64,000 bases of DNA from Rhipidocladum racemiflorum (GCA_036346355.1 CM070569.1:57560561-57624560); one strand, 5' to 3'; positions 36,928 through 47,493 are shown, counted from the first letter of the stretch. Numbers and translations: made by a program. Notes: generated from the letters alone by a model not told the origin.

Positions 36928-36970
36928 GTAATCTAATTATTTTTAATATTATATATATATATATATATAT
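36898..36970. repeat. (TAA)n and (AT)n microsatellites
   Basis: TAA repeats at about 36898-36928 and AT repeats at about 36949-36970 are separated by 20 bp. A second TAA run preceded by the same ATTAAATATAGTACTTAA word is at 35788-35825 inside the array. Confidence 0.9.
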
Positions 36971-37442
36971 TAAAAAAAAGTCTTGTAAAATTGACCGGGG
37001 AACGCAAAGGCAACCGTGGGCGGTGGGTCTCCGTACTGGCGGGCGGAAGAAAGGAAGGAGCGAAAGCAAAACCAAGCGCGGCCGCCGCGGAGACCGAACC
37101 GACATGTTTAGGTTTCGGCGTCCGGAAACCACTTGCGAGACGGCTTCCTGCTTTTCCTTTTTTTTTTTTGCCGTCGTCTCGGGCGTGCGTGCGGCCGCGA
37201 CAAAAACCGCCTTGTACTTGGCGGTACACGTCAGGGTGGGCGTTCCGGTCATGGGCCGGTGAAAAGTGAACCCGTGATAAGCAGTCGCGATCGGGGCAGG
37301 GCGAGCCCAGGCGGAAATTTGCGCGCAGCACCCTGGGAGTGGTGGGATTCGCGTGACGATGTCTCTCTAGGGCACTACATCGTGTACGCGTATTGCAATT
37401 TACACCCCGCGAAGGATAGAAACGGCCCTCCGAGCAGATTAA
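36971..37442. other. GC-rich unassigned segment
   Basis: About 450 bp with many CpG dinucleotides is open in several frames on both strands through composition. No family is recognised. It could be an orphan promoter or captured gene start; nothing in it settles this. Confidence 0.3.
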
Positions 37443-37722
37443 GGCCCCGTTTGACAACTTGGAACCGAGCTGTTTCTACTAGAATCTAGGAGAAACCCAA
37501 CCAAACGGGCTAAAACTCGGAACGTTTCTCCTCGAAACGTTTCTTCTTTTTCCACGCCGTTGTTGAATCACCCTCAACCCCGTTTCACTAGTTTCTACTA
37601 GAATCTGGAACCGTACCAAACGGTTTGCAGAAAGTGGTTCTGATTTTACCTGAAACGTTTCTACTAAGAATCTGAAACCGTTTCCGATTCTACTAGAATC
37701 TAAAACCGTACCAAACAGGGCC
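37443..37722. mobile_element. Tourist-like MITE, reversed copy of the VPS53 intron 21 element
   Basis: Left end GGCCCCGTTTGACAACTTGG and right end CCAAACAGGGCC pair. TAA flanks at 37440-37442 and 37723-37725. The sequence is the reverse complement family of 14300-14556, with CTACTAGAATCT words throughout. Confidence 0.75.
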
Positions 37723-37725
37723 TAA

Positions 37726-38499
37726 ACGTGGTTTTGCCATCGCGTGTCGAGGATTCTGGATATGTTGAAGCTTTTGCGCTTAATCGAGCAAGCATTTTTT
37801 ATTTTAGTTACCACCAGCCCATAGAGCACGATAAGAACCAAAACACACACTAAACATGCATGTTGTATTACCGTGCTGTTGCTAGCTTAAATCATGGAGG
37901 TGTGCTTCATATAATTAGTAAATTGACCATTACATATTTGTACTATCTTTTGAGACATACTATTTTGGTCCAAAACAATTACCTATCGATCTTGTTTAAG
38001 GGTAGAAGCCCGTAGGTTCCTATACCATGTAAATGGTATTTTGTTTCTAACGAGATGCACACCTAATATATATCGGAAGTAATCGGACACCCCGAGCAGC
38101 GATAAGGCCCATTTGGCCTAGGCCTCGGTGGCAATAGCGTGTATTCAACGTGATGCCTCATTGACCACAATTTGTATGCGCTATGTGCTCTCTCTAACCA
38201 AAAACCACACACGATTCAAGCACCAGTGAAACAGATGTATGTAGTGCAGCTGCTCACCGGCTGAGCTCTCGAACGCCGTTGCTCACCGGCTGCGGCCCTC
38301 TCTCATAGCCTCCCATGCCCCCCCCCCACCCTCTCTCTCTATGCTTGCCCAATATACCTCCTCCCCCATCTCCCTCTTGGTCCCTCTCTCCTTGTGCAAT
38401 GGCTTGGTGGAGGTGGTGGCCACTACGAAAGATGTACAACGCAAAGCCTTGAAACATCATCATGTATGTACAGATTCATCTTATTTGTCTTGTGAAACA
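37726..38499. other. unassigned intergenic sequence
   Basis: No gene is recognised. A pyrimidine-rich, GC-moderate patch lies at 38270-38400. Confidence 0.3.
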
Positions 38500-38800
38500 T
38501 CCTATTTGCTCTTCTCAAACATTCTTTTCTTTTGATAATGTTTCATTACCGAAAACATCCTATTGCTCTCGTGAAATATCTAGTTAGCTCTAGTGAAACA
38601 TCTCGTTTACTCTTGTGAAACATTTTTATTTTTCATTATGTTTCACTACTGAAACATCCCAGTTGTTCTTATGAAACATTGTGTTTATCTTCATGAAATA
38701 TTTCGTTTGTTCTCGTGAAATATTGTCATTTTTGCCTATGTTTTCACTACTGAAACATCATGTTGCTCTTTTGAAACATTGCCATTTTTTAGTGTAATCT
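38500..38800. repeat. GTGAAACAT short tandem array
   Basis: About a dozen imperfect copies of a 20-25-bp unit centred on GTGAAACATC with TTGCTCTC between them. Non-coding. The origin is unknown. Confidence 0.6.
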
Positions 38801-39417
38801 ACTTTGTTTCAGCACTCTCAGCGCGTTGTTACAGTGGGCACTGAACTATGTTTCAGCGGGAATAAGAGGGGGAGAGCTGAGATTATGCACGCGCATCGGA
38901 CGGACCGTACGAGCGTCCGATAGGAGCACTCATGTCAAACGTCCGATGGGTAGTCGCACCCAATATATATTGTTCATTTATAGTAATAAACTATCCCGAT
39001 TTGAATAGTATATTGCCCACTCTTTAGGTTTTCTGATACCAACGCTGACCCTAGCAAATGCAACACACCGACGGAAAGGCTGTCGGTCCGTGTTATTATT
39101 CCAGTTTGGCCGCTATTTTCTAAATCAACTCATCGTCAAAGTTGTTAGAATCACAATCTTAAATTAGCTGGAGGTTCTTCGGTATGATCAGGAATCAGAG
39201 AATTGATGTGGGATTTAAGATCTCATCTAATTCTACCCAAAAAATGTTTTCAAAATTTACTTTGTATTTTATCACTTCTACTTTGTAAATTATACTCCTA
39301 AAGCTCTTGTTTACAGAAATATAGCGCAATGAACGATCATTTGTTATTTATGCAAATTATAATAGACATGAAGAAATAAAAACTAAAATGTATGATTAAA
39401 TGGACATATGCAAGTAA
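38801..39417. other. unassigned intergenic sequence
   Basis: A GC-rich patch at 38860-38950 contains CATCGGACGGACC and CGTCCGATGGG as a near inverted pair. The remainder is AT-rich with no recognised feature. Confidence 0.3.
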
Positions 39418-39774
39418 TCTCTAGTCTCTACTATATAAAGTGAGCGTTTATTCCCACGTCATTTCATCAAAATTACCAGTTCTGCCATTCTTTAATTACC
39501 CACCTCTTTAATTAACCACTCCAGGTGTGGATGGAAGACAGCACACAAGATCATTCTTTAATTACCCACCTCTTTAATTAGTTAACCACTCCAGGCACAA
39601 GAAACGAAGCGTCAGAACGCTTCATTTACATAGAAATATAGAAATACTGCTTCAATAGTGTCCTACTGTATAAGGTATTATTTGCACAACATATTTTCTT
39701 ATTTCATGTCATCGTAATAGCAGGACAGCCGTTCAAAATGTAGATACCGTTGCAACGCACGGGCACCTTACTAG
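39418..39774 (+). mobile_element. non-autonomous Helitron
   Basis: It begins TCTCTAGTCTCTACTATA after an A and ends CTTACTAG before a T, matching the A/T insertion site, 5' TC and 3' CTRR rules. Just inside the 3' end is CCGTTGCAACGCACGGGC, the hairpin-forming word seen in grass Helitrons. It is 357 bp with no coding capacity. Inside, a block with TCTTTAATTACCCACCTCTT is duplicated (about 39490 and 39556). Confidence 0.8.
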
Positions 39775-39887
39775 TTATTTATAATAAACCACTAGAATCG
39801 ACATAATCAGGTAGGATTGTATGTAAATTTTGATCATGATCCTACAATTTTTTATTAGAATCATAATAACATTAATATGTTTACTTA

Positions 39888-40563
39888 GGGTGTGTTTGGT
39901 TGCCTGGATAAGGTTGGATGGGATATGGCCATCCAACTTGGATGGGATGGAGCCATACAGGTAGTTGTTTGGTTTGGTGGATAAGAATGAGCCAATTTTT
40001 TGTTTGGTTGGATGGGATGAGCTAATTTTTTGTTTGATTAGATAGATGAGTTAGTTGTAATCAAGGTTTCGAATTTTGGTTTGAATTTTTTGAACCAAAT
40101 TTCATTAAAATTTGAATCTTAAACAAAATTTGATCAGAATTTAAATTTTCTGACAAAATTTGAATTTTGGGATAAAATTTGACCTAAATTTGATTTTTTT
40201 TTTGGACACATTTTGAATTTTTGAATAAAATTTGGATTTTCAAACAATTTTTTATTTTTGGACAATTTTTTACTAAAATTTGAATTTTCAAACAAAATTT
40301 GACCATATTTTGAGTGAAGTATAATTTTGGTCAAGAAAACTTTGCCGAAATTTGAATTTGACCGTGTACATCTCTTCGTGCAGCAAACTGGATGAGCACA
40401 TCCGGCCTTTTTATTTGGATGGTTTTATCCAGCATCTTGAGAGAATATTTCCAAAAACTGGATGATCATATCCTATCCATCCACCCATCCAAACAATTGG
40501 ATGACTCCAAATCCATAGATGACCATATCCCATCCACCCTCATCCACCCAACCAAACACATCC
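39888..40563. mobile_element. Tourist-like MITE, 676 bp
   Basis: Ends GGGTGTGTTTGGTTGCCTGG and CCACCCAACCAAACACATCC pair over about 20 bp, flanked by TTA at 39885-39887 and 40564-40566. Subterminal GGATGGGAT/ATCCCATCC words are repeated on both sides. The middle (40060-40370) is an AT-rich run of AAAATTTGAATTTT words, which may be a later expansion. Confidence 0.75.
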
Positions 40564-40886
40564 TTAATTAAGACCCTACCATGGGATCGGATTGATCCGG
40601 TCAATTCAGATCGTAGAAACGCGGAATCATATAACTAGAATTGAGACTCCTGACGACCTTGCTCCTCATCAAATCATCCACAACACTAGGGTCATGCAGC
40701 TTCTTCGCCACTCCACATAAACATAATTTTTTTTCTAGCATGGGGAGATAAAAAAGGGACAATGCTTGGACAAGGAAGAAGCTATAATAGAACTTCCCTT
40801 TAATCCTTAATCGGCATGAGACATGGCTACCACTCTAGGGAGCCTCAATTGATATGCGCACATCGTGCCATCAAAAGAATCAAGAT

Positions 40887-41460
40887 TAGAGGTGGGTGTC
40901 GTGCCGTGCCGTGCCGGTATGGCCCGGATCCATCGTGCTTCGGGTCGAAACCGTGCCATGCCACGACGGCCCATCGTGCCCACCGTGCCGGGCCGTGCCG
41001 GCCCGACTCACTTTTGGCGAGCCCAAGCCCGACCCATTTGCGCTTCGTGCCTGCTTCGTGTCGTGCCAGCCCAAGCCCAACCCATTTTTACTATTATGAC
41101 GAACAAAGAAATAAAACAAATCACTACTACTAAACTACCTATTTTAATTACATAAGAGACTAATCACATCAACAAAATGTCAAACATAAATGCAATGCTT
41201 GAAGATGCCCTGAATCAACAATATCTGCCAACTTTTAAGCCTTAATCCGTGATTTCGTGCCCATTCGTGCCGTCTTGAAACGCAGCCAAACCTAAATCGT
41301 CTTTGTCTTGCCGTCTGCCGTCGTGCTGGTTCCGGGCACGTCGGCCGTGCTCTGATTGCGTCTTGCCGACCGGCCGAATCTTGTCTTAGTGCTTTGCACC
41401 GTGCCATACCATCGTGCTTCGGGCTGGCCCAAAAGAGTCCGGCCCAAGTGCCCACCTCTA
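40887..41460. mobile_element. non-autonomous hAT element
   Basis: Ends TAGAGGTGGG and CCCACCTCTA are perfect 10-bp inverted repeats. The 8-bp target duplication is ATCAAGAT (40879-40886) versus ATCAAAAT (41461-41468), one change. Subterminal regions are rich in CGTGCCG and CGGGC words on both sides, as in known grass hAT elements. No transposase frame. Confidence 0.85.
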
Positions 41461-41865
41461 ATCAAAATGGCAAAGGCACATCAATACTAACTCTTTTCAC
41501 TCAGGGGAAGACGAACACTAATTAACCTTTAACTTAATAGGACTTGCTTACACATTCATTAATACGATCATACGTACCAATTTTGAATGGGTTGGGATCT
41601 GTTTGCATCTAATTAACCCAAAATGCCCTTGCATAGGGTACCAACCAAAAGTTGAAATGGGCAAGACACTTGTCAATTGTTACAGATATGTAAGCCATCA
41701 TCTAACACAGCTGACAATTGTCAAAATACATTAAGTCATCATGTAATACACCTGAGAAATGTCATAAATCTATAAACTGTTGTATAGTTTACCTAACAAA
41801 TGCCACGAATACGCAAACCACCGTGCAATACACTGATAAATGTCATAGATCTATAAACTACTATA

Positions 41866-42132
41866 CTCCCTCCGTCTCACAAAGAGTGCATTTTTAGTTT
41901 TTTTTAAAGACAAATTAGTGTGCAAGGTAAATAACTAATGTGACCCTCATTACTTCATGCACAGACGTGCTGGTGCTTTGGTTTCCACTAGCATTTAAAT
42001 GAGCATGCATACATTTACAGCTCTGCGTGCAGAAGATTAATGGGGTTTGGCTAGACCCTACGAACTAAAGATGTATTTTTTATGGGATACATTTTAAATA
42101 CTAGAAATACACTCTTTGCGGGACGGGGGGAG
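41866..42132. mobile_element. Stowaway MITE
   Basis: Ends CTCCCTCCGTCTCACAAAGA and TTTGCGGGACGGGGGGAG pair, with TA flanks at 41864-41865 and 42133-42134. The CTCCCTCCGT terminus is the grass Stowaway hallmark. It is inserted in a minisatellite unit. Confidence 0.85.
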
Positions 42133-42166
42133 TACATTTTACCTAACAAATGTGAACAAACATTAA

Positions 42167-42533
42167 AGGCCTGTTTGGCAACAAGGTTTTTTCATAGTTG
42201 CGAGACAAAACCATGGTTTTGGAGGAAAACTCTGTTTTAGAAACCAAGAGGTGTTTAGTAGCCCTTTAAAAAACTCTGTTTTAAAAACCATAGTTTCCAC
42301 AAAACTATGTTTTTTTCTCTGTTTTGGAAACTTTGGTCTTGGGCAAATTTTTCTGAGTGCCAGTGCCAAAACAACTCTTGTTCCAAGACTTTGTCAACCA
42401 AAAACTTTGTAGCCAAACAGTTGGGAGTTCCAAAAAAAACCATGGTTTCAATGGAGTTTGATAAAACCATGGTTTTTATGTCATGACAATCCCTAAACCA
42501 TAGTTTTGCAAAACCTTGTTGCCAAAGAGGCCC
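42167..42533. mobile_element. MITE with long inverted ends upstream of the aldolase gene
   Basis: Ends AGGCCTGTTTGGCAACAAGG and CCTTGTTGCCAAAGAGGCCC pair over about 20 bp. TAA flanks at 42164-42166 and 42534-42536. AAACCATGGTTTT words recur inside. Its right end is 282 bp from the aldolase start codon. Confidence 0.8.
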
Positions 42534-42702
42534 TAAACCACTGCACAGTACACCGGAAAAATGTCACACCTACGTACTCCACCACCAAGGGCTTTGATGG
42601 AAGCACAAGAAAGTAGGGGGCACCACAGCACATGGTCCCGGACTTTCTGTGGAGGCGCACGCAGTTCGGGCCTCGGGCCCATATCTCTCTCCTCGTCCCC
42701 TC

Positions 42703-42708
42703 TTTATA
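42703..42708 (+). promoter_or_regulatory. aldolase TATA box
   Basis: TTTATA in TCTTTATACG lies 112 bp upstream of the aldolase start codon, followed by a C/T-rich leader. The position and the absence of another candidate support the call. Confidence 0.55.
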
Positions 42709-42814
42709 CGCCCCCCACCCCCATCTCATCTGTTCTTCCATAGCCGCCTCCCCTGCCAACCAACCTCCCCCAATCTCCCTCCCCAACCCTCGAATCTTAC
42801 CCCAAGCATCGACC

Positions 42815-44622
42815 ATGTCGGCCTACTGCGGCAAGTACAAGGGTATGATCCATCTCCCGTCCCTCCCCCACTCCGCTCTCTCTCTCTCTCGTCGTTCGTT
42901 CGTTCGTTCTTAATCTGTTTGTGATTTTATTGGGTCGTGTAGATCTGCTGTTTGTGTTGTTTGTCTGCTGTTGGGTATCGTTAGATCTAGCTATGCTCGT
43001 AAATCTACTATAGGATTTGCCATGTCTTGTTAGATCCGTACAGGTTGTGCATGTTTGGTGGTATATATCTGCTTGGTTTTAGGGGTTAGGTTGTTTTCGA
43101 AAGGGTTTATGGGCTGTGAGTTAGATCAGGTGTTTAGGAATTACGATTTGCATCAGGCGACGCGTTGTGATTAGTGCTGGTTTTAAGCGGTATTATCAGG
43201 TTGCTTTTCTATATCTCCGTTTGGCTGCGCCGTAGGTTTATTTTGCCTATTGAAATTTCCATCTGTATGTAGCAGATCTATAGATCGTTGTGTTTTCTCT
43301 TGTCAAACAATATGCGCTTATCTAATCACAAGCTGTATCTCATCCCAGTTGTGCGGTTAATTGTTTGTCATCTATGAAATCTGTTTCATAAAAATGTAGT
43401 TTTTGAGATATTAGTACAATTTTGTGGATCAATTATGACCGAGAATTAGGGTTGTTAGCTAGACACCTATATTTGAGAAGCTGATAATTTAGTGAACTTT
43501 TGAGCTTTGTTTGTCAGATAATTAGGGTAATCTTAGTATTTTTGGCTAAACACTTGTGTTGGTTATCTTGCAGACGAGCTCATCAAGAACGCTGCCTACA
43601 TTGGTACCCCTGGCAAGGGTATCCTTGCTGCTGACGAGTCCACTGGCACCATTGGCAAGCGCTTTGCCAGCATCAACGTTGAGAACGTTGAGGCCAACCG
43701 CCGTGCCCTTCGTGAGCTCCTCTTCTGCACCCCTGGTGCCCTCCAGTACCTCAGCGGTGTGATCTTCTTTGAGGAGACCCTGTACCAGAAGACAAAGGAT
43801 GGCAAGCCATTCGTCGATGTCCTCAAGGAGGGTGGTGTCCTCCCTGGCATCAAGGTGGACAAGGGCACCATCGAGGTTGCTGGCACCGACAAGGAGACCA
43901 CCACCCAGGGCCATGATGACCTTGGTAAGCGCTGTGCCAAGTACTATGAGGCTGGTGCCCGCTTTGCCAAGTGGCGTGCCGTCCTTAAGATTGGCCTCAA
44001 TGAGCCATCTCAGCTCGCCATCGATCTGAATGCTCAGGGTCTGGCTCGTTATGCCATCATCTGCCAGGAGAATGGTTTAGTGCCAATTGTTGAGCCCGAG
44101 ATCCTTGTTGATGGGTCTCATGACATTGACCGCTGTGCTTATGTCACGGAGATGGTTCTTGCTGCCTGCTACAAGGCGCTCAACGAGCACCACGTCCTCC
44201 TCGAGGGTTCCCTCCTGAAGCCAAACATGGTTACCCCGGGTTCTGACTCCAAGAAGGTGGCCCCTGAGGTCATTGCTGAGTACACTGTCCGTGCCCTCCA
44301 GAGGACCGTCCCTGCTGCTGTGCCTGCCATTGTCTTCCTCTCTGGTGGACAGAGCGAGGAGGAGGCTACGCAAAACCTGAACGCCATGAACAAGCTGAGC
44401 ACCAAGAAGCCTTGGTCTCTGTCCTTCTCCTTCGGCCGCGCCCTCCAGCAGAGCACGCTCAAGGCCTGGGCTGGCAAGGAGGAGAACGTGGATAAAGCCA
44501 GGAAGGCCTTCCTTACCAGGTGCAAGTGCAACTCCGAGGCTACTCTTGGCACATACAAGGGTGATGCTGTCCTCGGCGAGGGTGCCTCGGAGAGCCTTCA
44601 CGTGAAGGACTACAAGTACTAA
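42815..44622 (+). CDS. FBA: fructose-bisphosphate aldolase, class I, cytosolic
   Basis: It cleaves fructose 1,6-bisphosphate to dihydroxyacetone phosphate and glyceraldehyde 3-phosphate in cytosolic glycolysis and gluconeogenesis. Two exons, 42815-42842 and 43574-44622, join in phase with a GT-AG intron of 731 bp whose donor splits codon 10. The product is 358 residues, the standard length of the plant cytosolic enzyme, with no transit peptide: it begins MSAYCGKYKDEL directly. Active-site landmarks are AADESTGTIGKR (residues 28-39), KWRAVLKIG (near 142-150) and LEGSLLKPNMV with the Schiff-base lysine near residue 225. It ends in KDYKY, keeping the C-terminal tyrosine needed for full activity. 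Codon use is strongly G/C at third positions. The long first intron near the start codon is common in highly expressed plant genes, though an enhancing effect is only inferred. Confidence 0.97.
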
Positions 44623-45279
44623 TCTCCCTCTGGCTGCCTATCCGGTCGGACCTCCTGCATATGAATATTCAAGTTGCTGAGTGTGGTTTGGTTTTCAGAG
44701 TCCAGTCTCCGAATATCAGAAACTTTGTTTCAATAATCTGGAACTTATGCCTTTAATAATACCTGTCATCTTAGTGCTTTTTTGTGTTAATCTCCTGTGA
44801 TTCCGGTGCCGCCTGTGGTAAACTGGAGCAACTCCGTTTTGTTGTATTGCCATCTAATTTTGCTGCTACGTTGGTAAAACATTTATATATATGTCTAGTC
44901 TCAGGAGTTCTGCTATATTTCTCTGTGTTTGCACTTTGCATCTCGTGATTTTGTAACTTTTGCTATGTTTGGTGTTGCTTTCGAATGTATTTATGCTCAT
45001 GGCAACCTGCAATCCTCAAGTTTTGTTTCCTCATGAACAAACTGCATTTTTTTTTTGTTCTTGTGAAACAATCTGGAAAGATACAACGGATTGTTGTTTT
45101 GTTCTCCAAGGGTCTCGTTTATTAGGTTTTAGCTTCTGGATGAAGAGATGCCCAGCGGAGGTACGTAGAGTTATCACGCTGCAGGCTCGAGCGAAAGCAA
45201 AGCATTCTTATGTTTGTGGTCAGAAAAAGAAAGGTATTCTTGTGCTCGCGGCCAGCCTGTGCAATCCAAACCAGGGTTT
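44623..45279 (+). other. aldolase 3' UTR and flank
   Basis: T-rich sequence follows the stop codon, with AATAAT words near 44730-44760 that could serve as polyadenylation signals. No other gene is seen up to the AT-rich repeat at 45280. Confidence 0.4.
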
Positions 45280-45600
45280 CAAATTTTGTTTTCAATTCAA
45301 ATCTCGTCACCCTTTGAAACCTTGTCAAAATCTCGTTATTTTAGATAAAATTTAGATGAAATTCAAAAAGCAAAATTTAAATTAGGTATTTTTTGAACCG
45401 AGATTTTGATAAAAAAAAAATTTGTTTGAAATTGTTGAAATCTCGGTAAATTTTAACTGAACGAAAAATGTTTCAAACGATATAAAAAAAAATTGAAATT
45501 TTTTTAGATGGTCCTGACACATAACTAATGTTCACATAAAAAATTTAGATGATGATCAAGTCTAATAAATTTTTAAAACACCAAGATGAAACTCGCCAGC
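45280..45600. repeat. degenerate AT-rich repeat, same class as 18780-19360
   Basis: It shares GATGAAATTCAAAAAG, GAAATCTCGG and TGGTCCTGACACATAACTA with 18780-19020. It also has GATGATGATCAAGTCT, close to the tandem repeat near 2960. No ends could be set. Confidence 0.45.
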
Positions 45601-45769
45601 AGGTAAGCGTGAGAATTCAAAGCGGAGTCCAAGTCATGCTGAGGCAAGGACACGTGAAGCGTTCGGAGCAATGCGTTGCGCACAGGGACATTAAGCCAAG
45701 CCATCCATCAGGGGGCATACACACATGGATCTTATATGTGCATGTGCATGAATCGGAATACATCTAATT

Positions 45770-46160
45770 AATGTATGCATCCATCAGGGAGGACGCGACC
45801 ATCGATGAGCATGGCGATGTTGGTAGCGGCGGTGTTGACGGTGCCGCCGAGGAAGAATCTGACGCCGCCGACCATGATGCTAGCGCGGCGGCCGCAACAC
45901 TTGGTGACGTACGAAGTGCCGAAGGTGGAGATGAGGCCGGCGAAGTAGAGTGACGACGTGAAGAGCGTCAACACCTGGTTGTCGTACTTGCAGTAGTCCG
46001 TCTCATGCAGGTGTGCGTGCTTCCGCACGTACACGTCCTGGAAGAACTTGATCAGGATGTCGTCCAAGGGGGTGGGCGTTGAGGCCGATGGGCGGCCGGG
46101 ACAACGGGGAGCGCCACCGACAACGAAGATTGGAAATCCCAAGGTACGCTCTAAAGCCAT
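45770..46160 (-). pseudogene. hexose (STP/MST-type) sugar transporter fragment
   Basis: Minus-strand translation from 46160 gives, from about 46065, FFQDVYVRKHAHLHETDYCKY, then NQVLTLFTSSLYFAGLIS and GRRASIMVGGVRFFLGG. These match the first extracellular loop and second and third membrane helices of plant monosaccharide/H+ symporters. The G-R-R after helix 2 is the family signature. It ends abruptly after NIAMLIDGRVL near 45790. Only about 90 of the usual ~520 residues are present, with no upstream first helix. It sits directly after an LTR and primer-binding site on the same strand. Confidence 0.75.
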
Positions 46161-46226
46161 GCGATGCCGCCCCTGGGAGTCGTCTCCTCACGGAGGCAGC
46201 GGATCGATCTGAATGGTAGAACTTTA

Positions 46227-46238
46227 GCTTTAATACCA
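46227..46238 (-). other. copia primer-binding site
   Basis: On the minus strand TGGTATTAAAGC, two bases after the LTR end, differs at two positions from the initiator-tRNA-Met site TGGTATCAGAGC used by copia elements. Confidence 0.6.
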
Positions 46239-46240
46239 CT

Positions 46241-46589
46241 TGTTAGGGCTAGGAGCACGACGAATAACGGAGATACAAATTTAACGTGGAAAAACTCTTG
46301 CAGAAAAAAACCACAGGAAATAATTCACTATATCAGTTCAAGTATTACATATGTTAGATCTAGGTTTAGGATTCGCACGCACACGCGCGCACACAGAGAA
46401 GGTGGAACACAATATTTAATGTGAAAAACCCTTGCGGGTAAAAAACCACAGGAGAAAAAGATCACTATATGATGGTTCAATCTTTACATGTACATAGGGG
46501 TGACTATTTATAGCTAAGGAGTCCGAGACGTAGAAGACAATGATTCCAAGTTTGTTAAGATTAGATTAGATTGAGTCATATTTCTAACA
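46241..46589 (-). repeat. copia LTR shared between a pol end and a primer-binding site
   Basis: On the minus strand it runs TGTTAG ... CTAACA, 349 bp, perfectly paired at its ends. On its 5' side are a polypurine tract (46605-46590) and copia pol; on its 3' side is the primer-binding site. Within it a block of about 60 bp (ACCACAGGA, CACTATAT words) is tandemly duplicated about 134 bp apart. Confidence 0.7.
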
Positions 46590-46639
46590 AACCTCCCCTT
46601 GATTCAAAATCTATAATGAAAATTGTCTCTAAGAAACCC

Positions 46640-47490
46640 CAAAGGGCAATTAAGCATCATGAATGCCAACCAAGTCAAGGCAATGCTTGAACTTGGTATT
46701 AGAGAGAGACTTGGTGAGCATGTCTGCAGGATTATCATCAGTGTGTATCTTTCCCACAACAACATGTCCTTCAACAACAATGTCACGAATAAAGTGGTAC
46801 TTGATATCAATGTGCTTGGTCTTGGCATGATACATATCATTCTTGGTCAAACAAATAGCACTCTGGCTATCACAATAAAAAGTAATAGTATCCTGTTTAA
46901 TGCCAAGTTCAGAAACCAAACCTCGCAACAAATAGCTTCCTTAACGCCTTCAGTAGCTGAAATATATTCTGCTTCAGTAGTAGAAAGAGCGGCAATAGGC
47001 TGTAACGATACCTTCCAACTGACTGCAGAACCACATAAAGAGAAGGTATAACCAGAAATTGATATTCGTTTATCAAGATCACCAGCATAATCAGAATCAA
47101 CAAACCCAATAACATCATTTATCTTCACTTTATTCTTATCAAATATCAAGCCAAAATTAGAAGTCCCTTACAAATAACAAAGAACCCACTTAACTGCATT
47201 CCAATGCTCTTTGCCAGGATTATGCATAAATCTGCTAACAACACTAACAAAATGAGCTAAATCTGGTCTGTTACAAATCATAGCATACATGAGATTACCA
47301 ACTGCACTAGAGTAAGGAACACGAGACATATAGTCTTTGTCTTCTTCATTAATAGGACACTGACTTGAAGATAATTTAAAGTGAGAGGCAAAAGGTGTAG
47401 AAACTGGTTTGCAATCATCGAGATTAAATCTGCTAAGTACCTTCTCAATGTAACTTTTCTGAGATAGAGAGCGTGCATTTCGCTTCACAT
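46640..47490 (-). pseudogene. copia pol 3' part (reverse transcriptase end and RNase H)
   Basis: Minus-strand translation gives KSYIEKVLSRFNLDDCKPV and PYSSAVGNLMYAMICNRPDL, the reverse-transcriptase C-terminal region. Then come VIGFVDSDYAGDLDKRIS, ALSTTEAEYISATE and YCDSQSAICLTKN, then NPADMLTKSL (RNase H). A stop near 47170 and a frameshift near 46930-46850 break the frame. Upstream pol and gag are missing, cut at about 47492 where the + strand gypsy element begins. A polypurine tract AAGGGGAGG follows at 46605-46590. Confidence 0.8.
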
Positions 47491-47493
47491 CAG

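Larger units (their letters stand above)
41665..42562. repeat. 41-bp minisatellite split by two MITEs
   Basis: Units start near 41713, 41754, 41795 and 41835 with the word (G/A)A(C/T)AAATGTCA and continue on the far side of the two MITEs at 42135-42166 and 42537-42562. Removing each MITE with one copy of its target duplication leaves units of exactly 41 bp in phase. Confidence 0.7.

Noticed and set aside
36884..37489. Four overlapping open frames of up to 174 codons
   Set aside because: GC-rich segment open on both strands; the longest runs into microsatellite-encoded residues; no family recognised.
43546..44601. Several antisense open frames across the aldolase exon
   Set aside because: Shadows of a strongly G/C-third-position coding exon on the + strand.
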